Below, one piece after another: positions 38,995-47,122 of a stretch of DNA of 64,000 nt. Positions within the stretch are counted from its first letter, which is position 1, and each line of letters begins with the position of its first letter. The stretch lies in assembly GCF_003352005.1 (NCBI RefSeq), contig NZ_CP024848.1, forward strand, positions 2,861,001-2,925,000, in the 5' to 3' direction. The position numbers and the translations under genes were made by a program. Origin of the DNA: Oceanobacillus zhaokaii (lineage in GTDB: Bacteria; Bacillota; Bacilli; Bacillales; Amphibacillaceae). The notes beneath the pieces are model-generated. The model ran no database searches, had not been told where the DNA came from, and saw only the letters and a program-made list of their open reading frames with translations.

Positions 38995-41900
38995 TTAATC
39001 ATTTAATGGTTTGAGATGCTTTTGAATAGCATCGTGAACACGCATAATGCCCCACATCCCCAATTCTATATCCCATCTAATGTTGCCAGCACGATACATA
39101 TAATCACCAGGAAAGTTGAATAATCCGCCCGCACCACCAATTAAATCTAAATTTGCTTTTCTCCCAATAACATTAAGTCCAACGAAAGATTCAACGCGTG
39201 AATTTATATCTCGTGCGTCAAACTTCCAGGAATGACCATGCAGATGGAAGGTATGTGTACGTCTTCGTTCTGCAGGTGTAGCAAGCCGAATAACAACAGG
39301 ATCCCCCACATACGCTTCGAATAATGGTGTTGCAGGATCACCAAATACCTTCGAACTAAACAATTCACTCAGCTGTGGATGCTCCGAAAAACGATTAATT
39401 AACCGTTCTGTACGATAGTTAAATCCACGGGAGCCATCATCGTAAGTGTCTGCCAATTCCACGTTATCCTCATCAGCTCCAAGTAATACGCCATCAAATG
39501 GATCAACGATTAATTGGTTAGCCCCATCACGTAAGCGAACACCATCATGCATGAGCATGACAAATTCTCTTGCATCTGGTAGGATAGGATTCCTAAGAAT
39601 AGCGCTCGCTCCTGTACGAAGTGGTTTTAGCGTATATGGGTCAAGCCATTCCGTGCCCCTAGGTTCTGCAATAAAAGCACCAAATGCGCCTTGTGAGCGA
39701 TGATTTCGAATATCTGCCATACCCCACATTCCACACACACCATGTGGACCATCAACAAACCATCGATACGTTATCTCTTCACCAGGTCCAACGGTTTGGT
39801 CAGGGTTAAATCCGACCGTTTCACCTGCTGATGATTGAACATCGAATTCAAGCATTTGTGGATGGAGGGAAATTCGCAATGAAGGCGGGTAAAATGCCTG
39901 TTCCTTCACTCGTGGATATGGATAAATTCCATCTTTAAATTCAAACAGATCAAATCGAAGCAAGCTTCTTAATTTCACTTCAACTGTTTCTCCAACACTA
40001 CCACGTAAGATAAGTGGTTCAGGATTCTTTTTCCCACTCAGTATAGCGTCCATATCCTCTTCAAGTGCAAACACGATACCGAATGGATCATTGTCACCAT
40101 ATTTGTTATACTTAATCGCCGTTTGGAATGCGACAACATCATAGCGGCGAATTTTACTATTACGTGGGCCAACACTTAATACCTTCGTTGCTTTTGCAGG
40201 TGGAAAACCCGTGCATTCTGGAAGTGGCTTGGTGCGTTTCGGGGGACGAGGACTATCAGGTAAAGGAATTAAATCTGGCACTTCTTCAGCAAAAGCCCGA
40301 ATTAATCCCCACAACCCGTTCCAAAGATCCTCTTCTGTTTCAAATGTCCATAAATAGTCTCCTGCTCTAGGAATAAAGGTATCAAAGGTAAATGATTCGG
40401 AGATGCCTATATGCTGTTGATTCTCTCTTTCAGAATCTAGGTCCTGTCTCTCTGTTAGCCATTTAAGTCCATGAACATTAAAGCTGTGTGATTCTTCTTG
40501 CGAACCTTGCAATAATCGAATACGTATGGAATCACCTTCATAGGCTTTTAATATCGGTGTGACAGGATCACCTTTTACAAACGAACTAAAAGAGTATGCA
40601 GGATCATTATCCTCTCCAAGTCGAAACTGTAATGGTTCATTTTTATAATTCACACCGAACACACCTGGATCATCCTGTGATCCTGGGAAATCTGGCGGAT
40701 TTAATGGCTCTCCGTCTTTGTCAAAAAGCAGGGCAAAATCATGGACAAATAATGCAAAATCCCGATAATCAGGGATGATTGGATTAACCGCTGTAATCTG
40801 AGCTCCATGATCGATTTCTTCACCTGTTTCCGAGTCTAAAAAGCGAGTGAAGCGTGGGTGGATAACACCACTACCAAATACACCATGCTGCTGGTGAGCC
40901 AATGGAAATAAATGATCATGGAAAAACCATGCTTTCAATTCTACATCTGCAAAATATTCGTAACGAATCGTCTCACCAGGTAATACACCCGAATCATAAT
41001 TCCAACCAACACTTGCTCCATCATTCACTAGAACATCAAATTTAACAAAATGGATATGCAATCCATTTTCATACGTTCTTGTGACGAGTTGAAAAGCATC
41101 TCCACCCAATACATGTGGCAACCTATTTGTATAATTAATTCGAAGACAGGTTCCAGCAGGTGCATGAATTACAAGTGGCTCTGGTTCTTTTTTACCTGAG
41201 CAAATATCCTCAAGATCCTCATCTAATACGTATATTCTAGCCTGTGGATCATGCCAGCCTTCACGATTATAAACGATTGGTAATTCAATTAAGGATACAT
41301 TGAATTCCTTTACGACTGCGTTTTCCATACAGGGATCAGCGAATACAGCACCGGGCCTTGCATTAGGAACAGCAGCATTGGCTTCCAGTTCTGTCAGTCC
41401 TCTTCCTCCTACAATGCCTAGAGGTGGTCTAGGGGCTTTACAACCAACCTTTCCAGGAATGAAATTAGGGAATCCTGGACGTTCCTTAGTAGGCTTTGGT
41501 GGTGCTGGTCTATCTGGCAGCGGTTGTAATGCTGCAATTGGAACGCCATTTGGATAGCACTGACTACCATCTTGAAGTGTGTCAAAAATCCGGTTCATCC
41601 CCCACATCCCTGCACCAAAATGCGGATAGAGGTGACAGTGAATAATGGCATCCCCTATCGCACCTTGAAGACTACCAAGACCGTATAATGGTCGAATATT
41701 ATAGTGGGACTGCGGACTTATTGATTGGGAATCAAATATTTCTGAATTTGTATTCATTGGATCCCTGAACCATTGGTGTACATGATAATGAAACACATGT
41801 GTTTCCTTTGTACCACCATGAACAAGACGTATCAGTGCCGGATCACCAACATAGCCACGTAAAATAGGTGTGGCTGGATCTCCAAATACCCATGAATCAT

Positions 41901-42639
41901 GATGAACTTCTTCCCCATCAGCATCAGGAGCAACGACACCTTCATCGAGTAATTGTTTTCTTCGCCATTCTGGTTCATAGCGATAATTTACTCCATGAAA
42001 AGATTCCGCATCTTGCCCTGTTACTGGATTGAGTGGACGATTCCCTGTTAAATCATCCACTTCCATTTCGTCTGTGAAAAACCAGCCATATTCACGAAAT
42101 GATGGTAAAAACGGATGATGAATATCTGCGAACATTCCGCTTTTAATTGGTCCTCCTGTGACAGGATCTGTCCATGATGAACCCCTTTTCTGAACAAATA
42201 GTGCACCTAAAAGTCCATTTGTGTTCGATCCCTCTTCCGTACTTGACACATTTCCTAAATCGGAAAAATAATGAATCCCTTCATGTGTTAGCTTCAAACG
42301 GTATAGAATCTTTTCACCTTTTTCTACGAGTGTGTCCGGATTGAAACCAACATTTGCACCGTCCGAGGTTAAGACATCATAATCTGCCTCTTGGAAATGC
42401 ATCCCTGTCGCAAAAGGCAATTTATTTTCATAGAGGATTTCAACCTCATCCCCCTGATTCGCACGAATAACAAGGGGTTCAACTAGCTCAACAGGGGTAA
42501 AAGGATTTTTTCGTACCAGCTCTCGAACTTTGTCCTCATTATCTTTTAATACATACATCATCCCATTTGGATTATGGTCACCAAAAGTATTGACAACAAT
42601 TCGTATGGGAATTCCTACGATATGAAAACTTCGCTTCAT
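38995..42639 (-). CDS. mnxG: multicopper oxidase MnxG, spore Mn(II) oxidase
   Basis: 1,214 residues, matching in size and layout the Mn(II)/Mn(III) oxidase of marine Bacillus spores and far longer than CotA-type laccases. Three two-cupredoxin units of about 400 residues are visible, each carrying a GDPATPIL-like motif (about 254, 690, 1100). Copper-ligand motifs: HVFHYHVH (281-288), the type 1-linked HCHLYPHFGAGMWG (334-347), LHIH (527-530), HDHLFPLAHQQHG (574-586), HSFNVHG (718-724) and HTFHLHGHSW (1129-1138). AAGGAGG precedes the ATG. It follows mnxF by 26 bases. The enzyme acts in the outer spore layer, depositing Mn oxide. Assignment strong; activity untested. Confidence 0.9.
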   Translation of the reverse strand: MKRSFHIVGIPIRIVVNTFGDHNPNGMMYVLKDNEDKVRELVRKNPFTPVELVEPLVIRANQGDEVEILYENKLPFATGMHFQEADYDVLTSDGANVGFNPDTLVEKGEKILYRLKLTHEGIHYFSDLGNVSSTEEGSNTNGLLGALFVQKRGSSWTDPVTGGPIKSGMFADIHHPFLPSFREYGWFFTDEMEVDDLTGNRPLNPVTGQDAESFHGVNYRYEPEWRRKQLLDEGVVAPDADGEEVHHDSWVFGDPATPILRGYVGDPALIRLVHGGTKETHVFHYHVHQWFRDPMNTNSEIFDSQSISPQSHYNIRPLYGLGSLQGAIGDAIIHCHLYPHFGAGMWGMNRIFDTLQDGSQCYPNGVPIAALQPLPDRPAPPKPTKERPGFPNFIPGKVGCKAPRPPLGIVGGRGLTELEANAAVPNARPGAVFADPCMENAVVKEFNVSLIELPIVYNREGWHDPQARIYVLDEDLEDICSGKKEPEPLVIHAPAGTCLRINYTNRLPHVLGGDAFQLVTRTYENGLHIHFVKFDVLVNDGASVGWNYDSGVLPGETIRYEYFADVELKAWFFHDHLFPLAHQQHGVFGSGVIHPRFTRFLDSETGEEIDHGAQITAVNPIIPDYRDFALFVHDFALLFDKDGEPLNPPDFPGSQDDPGVFGVNYKNEPLQFRLGEDNDPAYSFSSFVKGDPVTPILKAYEGDSIRIRLLQGSQEESHSFNVHGLKWLTERQDLDSERENQQHIGISESFTFDTFIPRAGDYLWTFETEEDLWNGLWGLIRAFAEEVPDLIPLPDSPRPPKRTKPLPECTGFPPAKATKVLSVGPRNSKIRRYDVVAFQTAIKYNKYGDNDPFGIVFALEEDMDAILSGKKNPEPLILRGSVGETVEVKLRSLLRFDLFEFKDGIYPYPRVKEQAFYPPSLRISLHPQMLEFDVQSSAGETVGFNPDQTVGPGEEITYRWFVDGPHGVCGMWGMADIRNHRSQGAFGAFIAEPRGTEWLDPYTLKPLRTGASAILRNPILPDAREFVMLMHDGVRLRDGANQLIVDPFDGVLLGADEDNVELADTYDDGSRGFNYRTERLINRFSEHPQLSELFSSKVFGDPATPLFEAYVGDPVVIRLATPAERRRTHTFHLHGHSWKFDARDINSRVESFVGLNVIGRKANLDLIGGAGGLFNFPGDYMYRAGNIRWDIELGMWGIMRVHDAIQKHLKPLND

Positions 42640-42665
42640 TATTAGCCTCCTTTCATAAAAAATTA

Positions 42666-42965
42666 TCAGTTACGTAATACTGGAATCTGTGGTCCACCCT
42701 CACGTTCAATAAAGAACACTTCAATCGCATGAATATGAACCTGCCATAATCTATTTTCAAAAACTGCCTGTGTTGATGTTTCTACATTAATTTCGACATG
42801 GTCATCAATGACATCTTTAATCATGCCGATTAACATGAAAGGAAAGTTAGGGATGAGCAAGAAAACCCTGTTTCCTATCCCATCCTTAAAGTGCTGAACC
42901 AATGCTTCATCATGGATATCATTAATTGATACATCTGTACCATTGTTAAAAATATTTCGGCTCAT
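42666..42965 (-). CDS. mnxF: MnxF-like small subunit of the Mn oxidase complex
   Basis: 99 residues, starting MSRNIFNNGTDVSINDIHDE at an ATG nine bases after AAAGGAGG. A longer upstream frame overlaps the previous gene and is not needed. The body looks like a small beta barrel (GNRVFLLIPNFPFMLIGMIK, HVEINVETSTQAVFE, WQVHIHAIEVFFIE). Position between the MnxE-like gene and mnxG, and size near 11 kDa, match MnxF, which with MnxE binds copper and forms the MnxEFG complex. HIHAIEVFFIE has His residues that could hold copper. The name is by synteny and size. Confidence 0.8.
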   Translation of the reverse strand: MSRNIFNNGTDVSINDIHDEALVQHFKDGIGNRVFLLIPNFPFMLIGMIKDVIDDHVEINVETSTQAVFENRLWQVHIHAIEVFFIEREGGPQIPVLRN

Positions 42966-42981
42966 TCTTGTAGGCCTCCTT

Positions 42982-43278
42982 TTATGATATTGAAAAGATG
43001 GTGTCACAATCCCATTCAGCGGTAAATGCAGCAATTTTCTCTAAAGGGATACTTAACGGAGTTGGAAATTGAAAAAATGGTGCATTAATCATTTTGATCG
43101 TAATTGGGAAAAGTGTTATATGTCCTGGTTCAACTTCATTAACTGTTCCGCAAAATACAGGTCGAAATGTTTGTCCAAGTAGATTTAACTGGGATGTTTC
43201 CGTCACAATTAATATTTCTTCCCCAATTAGATTTTCGAATTCTCTAAACAATGGGTCTTCCATTTGCTGATTAGTCAT
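42982..43278 (-). CDS. mnxE: MnxE-like small subunit of the Mn oxidase complex
   Basis: 98 residues beginning MTNQQMEDPLFREFENLIGE, with AAGGAGG before the ATG. Predicted all-beta with segments VFCGTVNEVEPGHITLFPIT and STPLSIPLEKIAAFT-like sequence (FPTPLSIPLEKIAAF), resembling the barrel pattern of its neighbours. It lies 16 bases before mnxF in the order D-E-F-G known from the mnx operon. MnxE and MnxF assemble around MnxG. Name by synteny and size. Confidence 0.8.
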   Translation of the reverse strand: MTNQQMEDPLFREFENLIGEEILIVTETSQLNLLGQTFRPVFCGTVNEVEPGHITLFPITIKMINAPFFQFPTPLSIPLEKIAAFTAEWDCDTIFSIS

Positions 43279-43379
43279 TCCTTATCCTCCTTTATATATA
43301 CAAGGTAATAACATTCTATTCACTTAAACAAAAATAGTCTGTAATACACAACTATCAAAGCTAATTTATTTTGCTAATC

Positions 43380-43435
43380 TTAGAAAACTTGGTTGTCACC
43401 AAGCCTTTAGGTGATTATACTTTCCTATCTGCTAA
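43380..43435 (+). repeat. dispersed two-hairpin element, internally deleted copy
   Basis: TTAGAAAACTTGGTTGTCACC and TTTAGGTGA are joined directly to TATACTTTCCTATCTGCTAA; the middle (TTGCACTTATGCAG) is missing. Its end supplies the last codons and stop of the mnxD-like gene. Confidence 0.8.
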
Positions 43436-44183
43436 TAAAGCTTGTTAGGATTTTAAGAAAACGAATGGTTTCAATCATTTCTATCTTATTTAACGGAATA
43501 TGATATACATGCCTGAAACCTTTTAGTGTAACGGTCTTTTTTGATGTTTCAAGTACTTTTCCAACATGGGATTTGTTTTCTTCATATTTAATTTCCACCC
43601 ACGTATTTTTCCATCTTGACAGGTTCGTTCGGAGTGTTTCTTCATGGAATTGTTGAATGAGGATCTCTCTTTGCGAAACAGTGGCACCAAAATTTTGCAG
43701 TAATTTCGTACGAAGGTCATTATCATAAATATAATGTTGGTGTGTATTTGAATAGTTTGGTATTCCATATGGCACATTTGCTGAGTCAATTTTTTCGTAA
43801 GGTATCCAGATACGATCCTTTAAATTGGTAATCATTACAAAATCTCTGCCAATTGCATTAACCTTCCCTTCTGAATAAATTGATTTCTGTCCGGCTTTCG
43901 AGTATATTTCAACCTGTTGATTTCGTTTCATTTTGAAAAACCGCTTTAACGTTAATGCCTTTTTCATATGTGGCTTTGCTTCTGTCAATTTGAACAAATT
44001 CTTTTGTTCCATATATTCTTTAAATATCTTTGTTTCTTCTGTTGTTACATGATTCGTAGGTGAAGTTAACCCTTCCCCTTTTGCGATATTTCTTTCGTTA
44101 ATTGGATCGATTCTTATTTCTTCTTTTTCCCTAGCCTCTAATAATTTTTTAACATACGCATCATGTCTGATTTCTTCCTTCAC
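43425..44183 (-). CDS. mnxD: MnxD-like protein
   Basis: 252 residues from a GTG seven bases after AAGGGGAG. The N-terminal ~85 residues are hydrophilic; two barrel-like repeats follow: about 90-140 (NQQVEIYSKAGQKSIYSEGK then VNAIGRDFVMITN and IWIPYEKIDSA) and 190-245 (NTWVEIKYEENKSHVGKVLE then VTLKGFRHVYHIPLNKIEMI). Position and size fit MnxD, whose function is unknown. The final residues and stop come from the repeat element at 43380-43435, so the C-terminus has been remodelled. A sigma-K-like promoter lies upstream, separating D-G from A-C transcriptionally. Confidence 0.72.
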   Translation of the reverse strand: MKEEIRHDAYVKKLLEAREKEEIRIDPINERNIAKGEGLTSPTNHVTTEETKIFKEYMEQKNLFKLTEAKPHMKKALTLKRFFKMKRNQQVEIYSKAGQKSIYSEGKVNAIGRDFVMITNLKDRIWIPYEKIDSANVPYGIPNYSNTHQHYIYDNDLRTKLLQNFGATVSQREILIQQFHEETLRTNLSRWKNTWVEIKYEENKSHVGKVLETSKKTVTLKGFRHVYHIPLNKIEMIETIRFLKILTSFISR

Positions 44184-44222
44184 TCGACTTCTCCCCTTCA
44201 GATTAATTAAACATCAATATAA

Positions 44223-44249
44223 TAAGATATGGAAAAACCAGACCTTTGT
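44223..44249 (-). promoter_or_regulatory. sigma-K-like promoter of mnxDEFG
   Basis: Minus strand AC (44248-44249), 16 bases, CATATCTTA (44223-44231), exact to CATANNNTA, about 40 bases before the mnxD start. Confidence 0.65.
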
Positions 44250-44403
44250 TCTTAGACCTTTTCTTTCAGATAATGATAGTTTGCCTAATAATAATTAGGA
44301 CGTAATATATAGCGATAATGAAGTCTAATAAGAAGATGAAATATTCCTGAGCTATAGTGATAAAAACTGTGTGTATCCAAGGAAGCTGTAGGAGAGATTT
44401 TAT

Positions 44404-44496
44404 ATGCAGATGAAAACAGATGTTTATATCGAATTTTACCTCATTTGTTTCTGTGCAATCCAATGCTTTTCACCTAATTTATTATTCTTCCATTAA
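44404..44496 (+). pseudogene. decayed tail of a second cotZ-like gene
   Basis: The frame reads MKTDVYIEFYLICFCAIQCF, close to KTDFCIEVDLRCFCAIQC of the intact gene at 44651, then stops at 44496. About 13 of 21 positions agree, including both cysteines of the CFCAIQC motif. Upstream coding is lost. This indicates a former tandem duplication. The rest of 44184-44650 shows a sigma-K-like promoter on the minus strand and a possible cotZ promoter. Confidence 0.65.
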
Positions 44497-44586
44497 GTGC
44501 TAATGCTCGATAAAGGGGACTATGGGATTCTTCTTTCTTTTGGGTGACTATCGCAAATATAGGTATATACCTAACACAATTAGACG

Positions 44587-44595
44587 CATACAACT
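44587..44595 (+). promoter_or_regulatory. possible sporulation promoter -10 of the cotZ-like gene
   Basis: CATACAACT with AC 16 bases upstream; imperfect for sigma-K (CATANNNTA) and close to the sigma-E -10 (CATACAMT). About 55 bases before the start codon. Confidence 0.3.
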
Positions 44596-44650
44596 ATATG
44601 CTAATAAGGACAGTTCACTATAATTTAAATCTGAATAGGAGTGAAGAAGC

Positions 44651-45142
44651 ATGGGCTGTGAGAAAGAGAGAAACAGTGTATGTAAAGCAGTGGAAAATAT
44701 TAAAAATCTGCAAGATGCTGTTGATGAACAATGTTCAACAAGCTGCTTTCACAACTTACTTGCGCCAACCCAGTTTGTTGGTGATACGATACCATTTATT
44801 TTGTTTGACAAAAATAGTGATTTATTTAAAGCATTTGGAAATGTTGGTGGATTATTAGGTGGTGAATGTTTCAGAACTCCATTCTTTAAAGTACAGGATA
44901 TCAGCAAAGATGGCTGTGCAACTTTATCATTGTTAAAACCTTTTAAAAATGGGAATCCTATTAATTTTGGTGATGTAGATAATATTTGTGATGTTAACAT
45001 ATTAGTGAAAACAGACTTTTGTATTGAAGTTGATCTTCGTTGCTTCTGTGCAATTCAATGCCTCGATCCCCTTCTAATTCATAATAACTTTGCATTAACT
45101 GTAACAGAAAGTAATGACACCACTGAAGAATCAAACAAATAA
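44651..45142 (+). CDS. cotZ: CotZ/CotY-family Cys-rich spore coat/exosporium protein
   Basis: 163 residues with many cysteines. Family landmarks: N-terminal MGCEKERNSVCKAVENIKNL, CSTSCFHNLL, TIPFILFDKNSDLFKAFG, CFRTPFFKVQDISKDGCATL, and the C-terminal CIEVDLRCFCAIQCLDPLL. CotZ/CotY/ExsY proteins self-assemble into disulfide-linked crust or exosporium lattices. AGGAGTG precedes the ATG. It is unusual in sitting on the + strand between mnxC and mnxD, splitting the minus-strand operon. A crust lattice protein beside the Mn oxidase fits location of the oxidase in the outermost spore layer. Confidence 0.9.
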   Translation: MGCEKERNSVCKAVENIKNLQDAVDEQCSTSCFHNLLAPTQFVGDTIPFILFDKNSDLFKAFGNVGGLLGGECFRTPFFKVQDISKDGCATLSLLKPFKNGNPINFGDVDNICDVNILVKTDFCIEVDLRCFCAIQCLDPLLIHNNFALTVTESNDTTEESNK

Positions 45143-45154
45143 TGACCGTAAATA

Positions 45155-45185
45155 AAAAAATAGCTGAACAACTCAGCTATTTTTT
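45155..45185. terminator. bidirectional terminator after cotZ
   Basis: AAAAAATAGCTGA and TCAGCTATTTTTT around a five-base loop; usable from both sides, so it could also stop minus-strand mnxABC transcripts. Confidence 0.85.
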
Positions 45186-45217
45186 ACCTATAAAATTTCA
45201 TTTAGGTCATTCTATGG

Positions 45218-45287
45218 TTAGAACTTGTCAAGTTTTTTAGCGACTGCCTCAGGTGCACTCCTCGATTAAACTTTCTTATCTGCTAAA
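45218..45287 (+). repeat. degenerate copy of the dispersed element
   Basis: GGTTAGAACTTGTCAAG...TTTTAGCGACTG...AAACTTTCTTATCTGCTAA keeps the left and right ends of the element; the middle is altered. Confidence 0.4.
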
Positions 45288-45324
45288 ATAGGCTGAAATA
45301 TTGTTCTATCGACAATAATGGTAA

Positions 45325-45924
45325 TTATTCATTTAGCAAACGATTTATATTTTCCATTAGCTCAGCTATATTTACCTGTTTACCGCCAATATTCATATCG
45401 TGAACGGAACGTATATTATTCTCACGATCTACTAAATACATATTGGTGCTGTGGGTAATAAAGCCATTTTCATCCTTTTTATAAAACATTTGAAACTGAT
45501 CTGTAACCCCGATTGTTTCAGAATCCGATCCTCGTAATATATACCACCCGTTTGAATCTACATTAAAATTTTCAGCATAGCTCTGCAAAATTTCTTTCGT
45601 ATCATATTCTGGATCAAGTGTAATCGTAACGATATTCACTTTCTCTCCAAATAAGTTATTTTCCTTCAGCTTTTCCTGTAGAGTTGTCAAATCAACCATT
45701 GTCATCGGACAAATATCTGGACAATTCGTAAAAATAAAAGCTACAATCTTTACCGTCTCATTTTCAAATAGATATTCATCTGTAAGAACTGATTCTAATT
45801 GAACAGCTTCAACATTAGCGATATATGGTAAACGATTCTGAATTTCCAATAGTTTGTAACCTAAAAATATACCGAGCAAAATAATAAAAACGAGCAATCC
45901 TATTTTCGTTCTTTTCGATATCAT
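45325..45924 (-). CDS. mnxC: SCO1/SenC-family protein, MnxC
   Basis: 199 residues: an N-terminal membrane anchor (IGLLVFIILLGIFLGYKLL) and a thioredoxin-fold SCO domain. The copper-binding motif is intact: Cys68 and Cys72 in FTNCPDICPMT and the distal His158 in GFITHSTNMYLVD. SCO proteins insert copper or maintain thiols at copper sites. MnxC of the mnx operon is known for a thioredoxin-like motif, and the gene follows two small membrane-protein genes as mnxC does. It probably helps metallate MnxG. It is separated from mnxD by the antisense cotZ gene. Confidence 0.87.
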   Translation of the reverse strand: MISKRTKIGLLVFIILLGIFLGYKLLEIQNRLPYIANVEAVQLESVLTDEYLFENETVKIVAFIFTNCPDICPMTMVDLTTLQEKLKENNLFGEKVNIVTITLDPEYDTKEILQSYAENFNVDSNGWYILRGSDSETIGVTDQFQMFYKKDENGFITHSTNMYLVDRENNIRSVHDMNIGGKQVNIAELMENINRLLNE

Positions 45925-45934
45925 TATTATCCCC

Positions 45935-46399
45935 TCACACTTTTATTGAATAAATAATAATCCAGAATGAGATAAGGCTGATGATGGTTCCAAAAATGCT
46001 AAATGTGATTGTATTTGTAAATAAAATACTAGAATTTATTGAAGGCAATCCACACAATGTCGGATCTAAAACAACCGCACCAACCATTGAACCGGTAATT
46101 CCACCCATCGTTCCACCGAAAAATCCTGAAAGCACAGAATGAAGTTTCACCATCACTCCAAATATAATACCAATCGTTCCACCAACGATCGTAGATAATA
46201 TCGTTAGAGTTGAAAAAGATAACGGAAGAATAAACGAACATAACAAACTTAAAACGAGTGATAAAACCATCGAAGAGCTCATCGAAATAACCATTGCATA
46301 GCGGTCACTAAATAATTTTCTTGAACGCCTCAATTTCAAATAGCTTCTACAGCCAATAAGAACATTTAGCAGTAAGGAAAGGAATAAAAAAACTGTCAT
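45935..46399 (-). CDS. mnxB: small membrane protein, MnxB-like
   Basis: 154 residues with four to five hydrophobic helices. The glycine-rich stretch IVGGTIGIIFGVMVKLHSVL then GFFGGTMGGITGSMVGAVVL parallels the neighbouring gene (GGAFGAMFDYQ...IGAVI), so the two are paralogues. GGAGGTG precedes the ATG. It lies 10 bases upstream of the SCO gene, and order and size fit mnxB. Function unknown; a role in copper or manganese movement is speculative. Name by synteny. Confidence 0.72.
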   Translation of the reverse strand: MTVFLFLSLLLNVLIGCRSYLKLRRSRKLFSDRYAMVISMSSSMVLSLVLSLLCSFILPLSFSTLTILSTIVGGTIGIIFGVMVKLHSVLSGFFGGTMGGITGSMVGAVVLDPTLCGLPSINSSILFTNTITFSIFGTIISLISFWIIIYSIKV

Positions 46400-46412
46400 C
46401 TCTTCACCTCCA

Positions 46413-46832
46413 CTATGAGCTTTTCCTGGAGATAATTACCAGAACCACAGATGCACCAAAAAGGAATTCGATGAACAAAATAAATGTACTGTTATTATCA
46501 ATAACTGCGCCAATCATTGGTGCCATAATTCCTATCATTAAGCCATTAGTAAAACCCGTCAAGAATGTCTGATAATCAAACATTGCACCAAATGCGCCAC
46601 CTACTATCATGCCAATTAACGTAGAAACAATGGTGATCTCTGTGTAATGAAATGGATATTGTGAAATCAATAAAATCCCTGATGCAACAGCAATCATACC
46701 ACCGATAACCATTGCGATATTCATTCCTAACTGGAAACCTATTAGCTTTCTAATCCGATAAAGATAGTAGTAAAGAATAGCAGCCAAGAGGAAATTTCCA
46801 TAAAAAAACAGATCAGTATAGATACCATCCAT
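46413..46832 (-). CDS. mnxA: small membrane protein, MnxA-like
   Basis: 139 residues, four predicted membrane helices, first gene of the A-B-C run. Its helix pair GLMIGIMAPMIGAVI and IGMIVGGAFGAMFDYQTFL resembles the next gene. GAGGTG is six bases before the ATG and a sigma-K-like promoter overlaps the leader. In the marine Bacillus mnx operon the first genes likewise encode small membrane proteins of unknown role. Name by position. Confidence 0.72.
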   Translation of the reverse strand: MDGIYTDLFFYGNFLLAAILYYYLYRIRKLIGFQLGMNIAMVIGGMIAVASGILLISQYPFHYTEITIVSTLIGMIVGGAFGAMFDYQTFLTGFTNGLMIGIMAPMIGAVIDNNSTFILFIEFLFGASVVLVIISRKSS

Positions 46833-46849
46833 CTAAATCACCTCATAAT

Positions 46850-46878
46850 AAACGTATGCATGATTAGAATGAATTGGT
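46850..46878 (-). promoter_or_regulatory. sigma-K-like promoter of mnxABC
   Basis: Minus strand AC (46877-46878), 18 bases, CATACGTTT (46850-46858), one mismatch to CATANNNTA. The published mnx operon also has a sigma-K-type site before mnxA. Confidence 0.4.
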
Positions 46879-47122
46879 CCAAAATTAAAAAATAATACAT
46901 TGGAAAATTACGAAAGAGAAAGGTTAGAATGTGCAGAACCCTCTCAAGAATCTCAAATAGGTTTATAAAACGGAGGAGAGGGTTACAGAATGGGCCGTTT
47001 GAAACGAATAAAAATGTTATGTTAATAGGGAAGGTGCTGGATTATTACGCCAACAGAACAAACTTCAAATTTAAGCACTCTAAAAGGAAAAGTAAACTCT
47101 GAGGTAAATTTATTTGCAACTT

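Noticed and set aside
38995..42639. CotA/bilirubin-oxidase-type laccase
   Set aside because: More than twice the length, with three two-cupredoxin units and the mnx gene neighbourhood.
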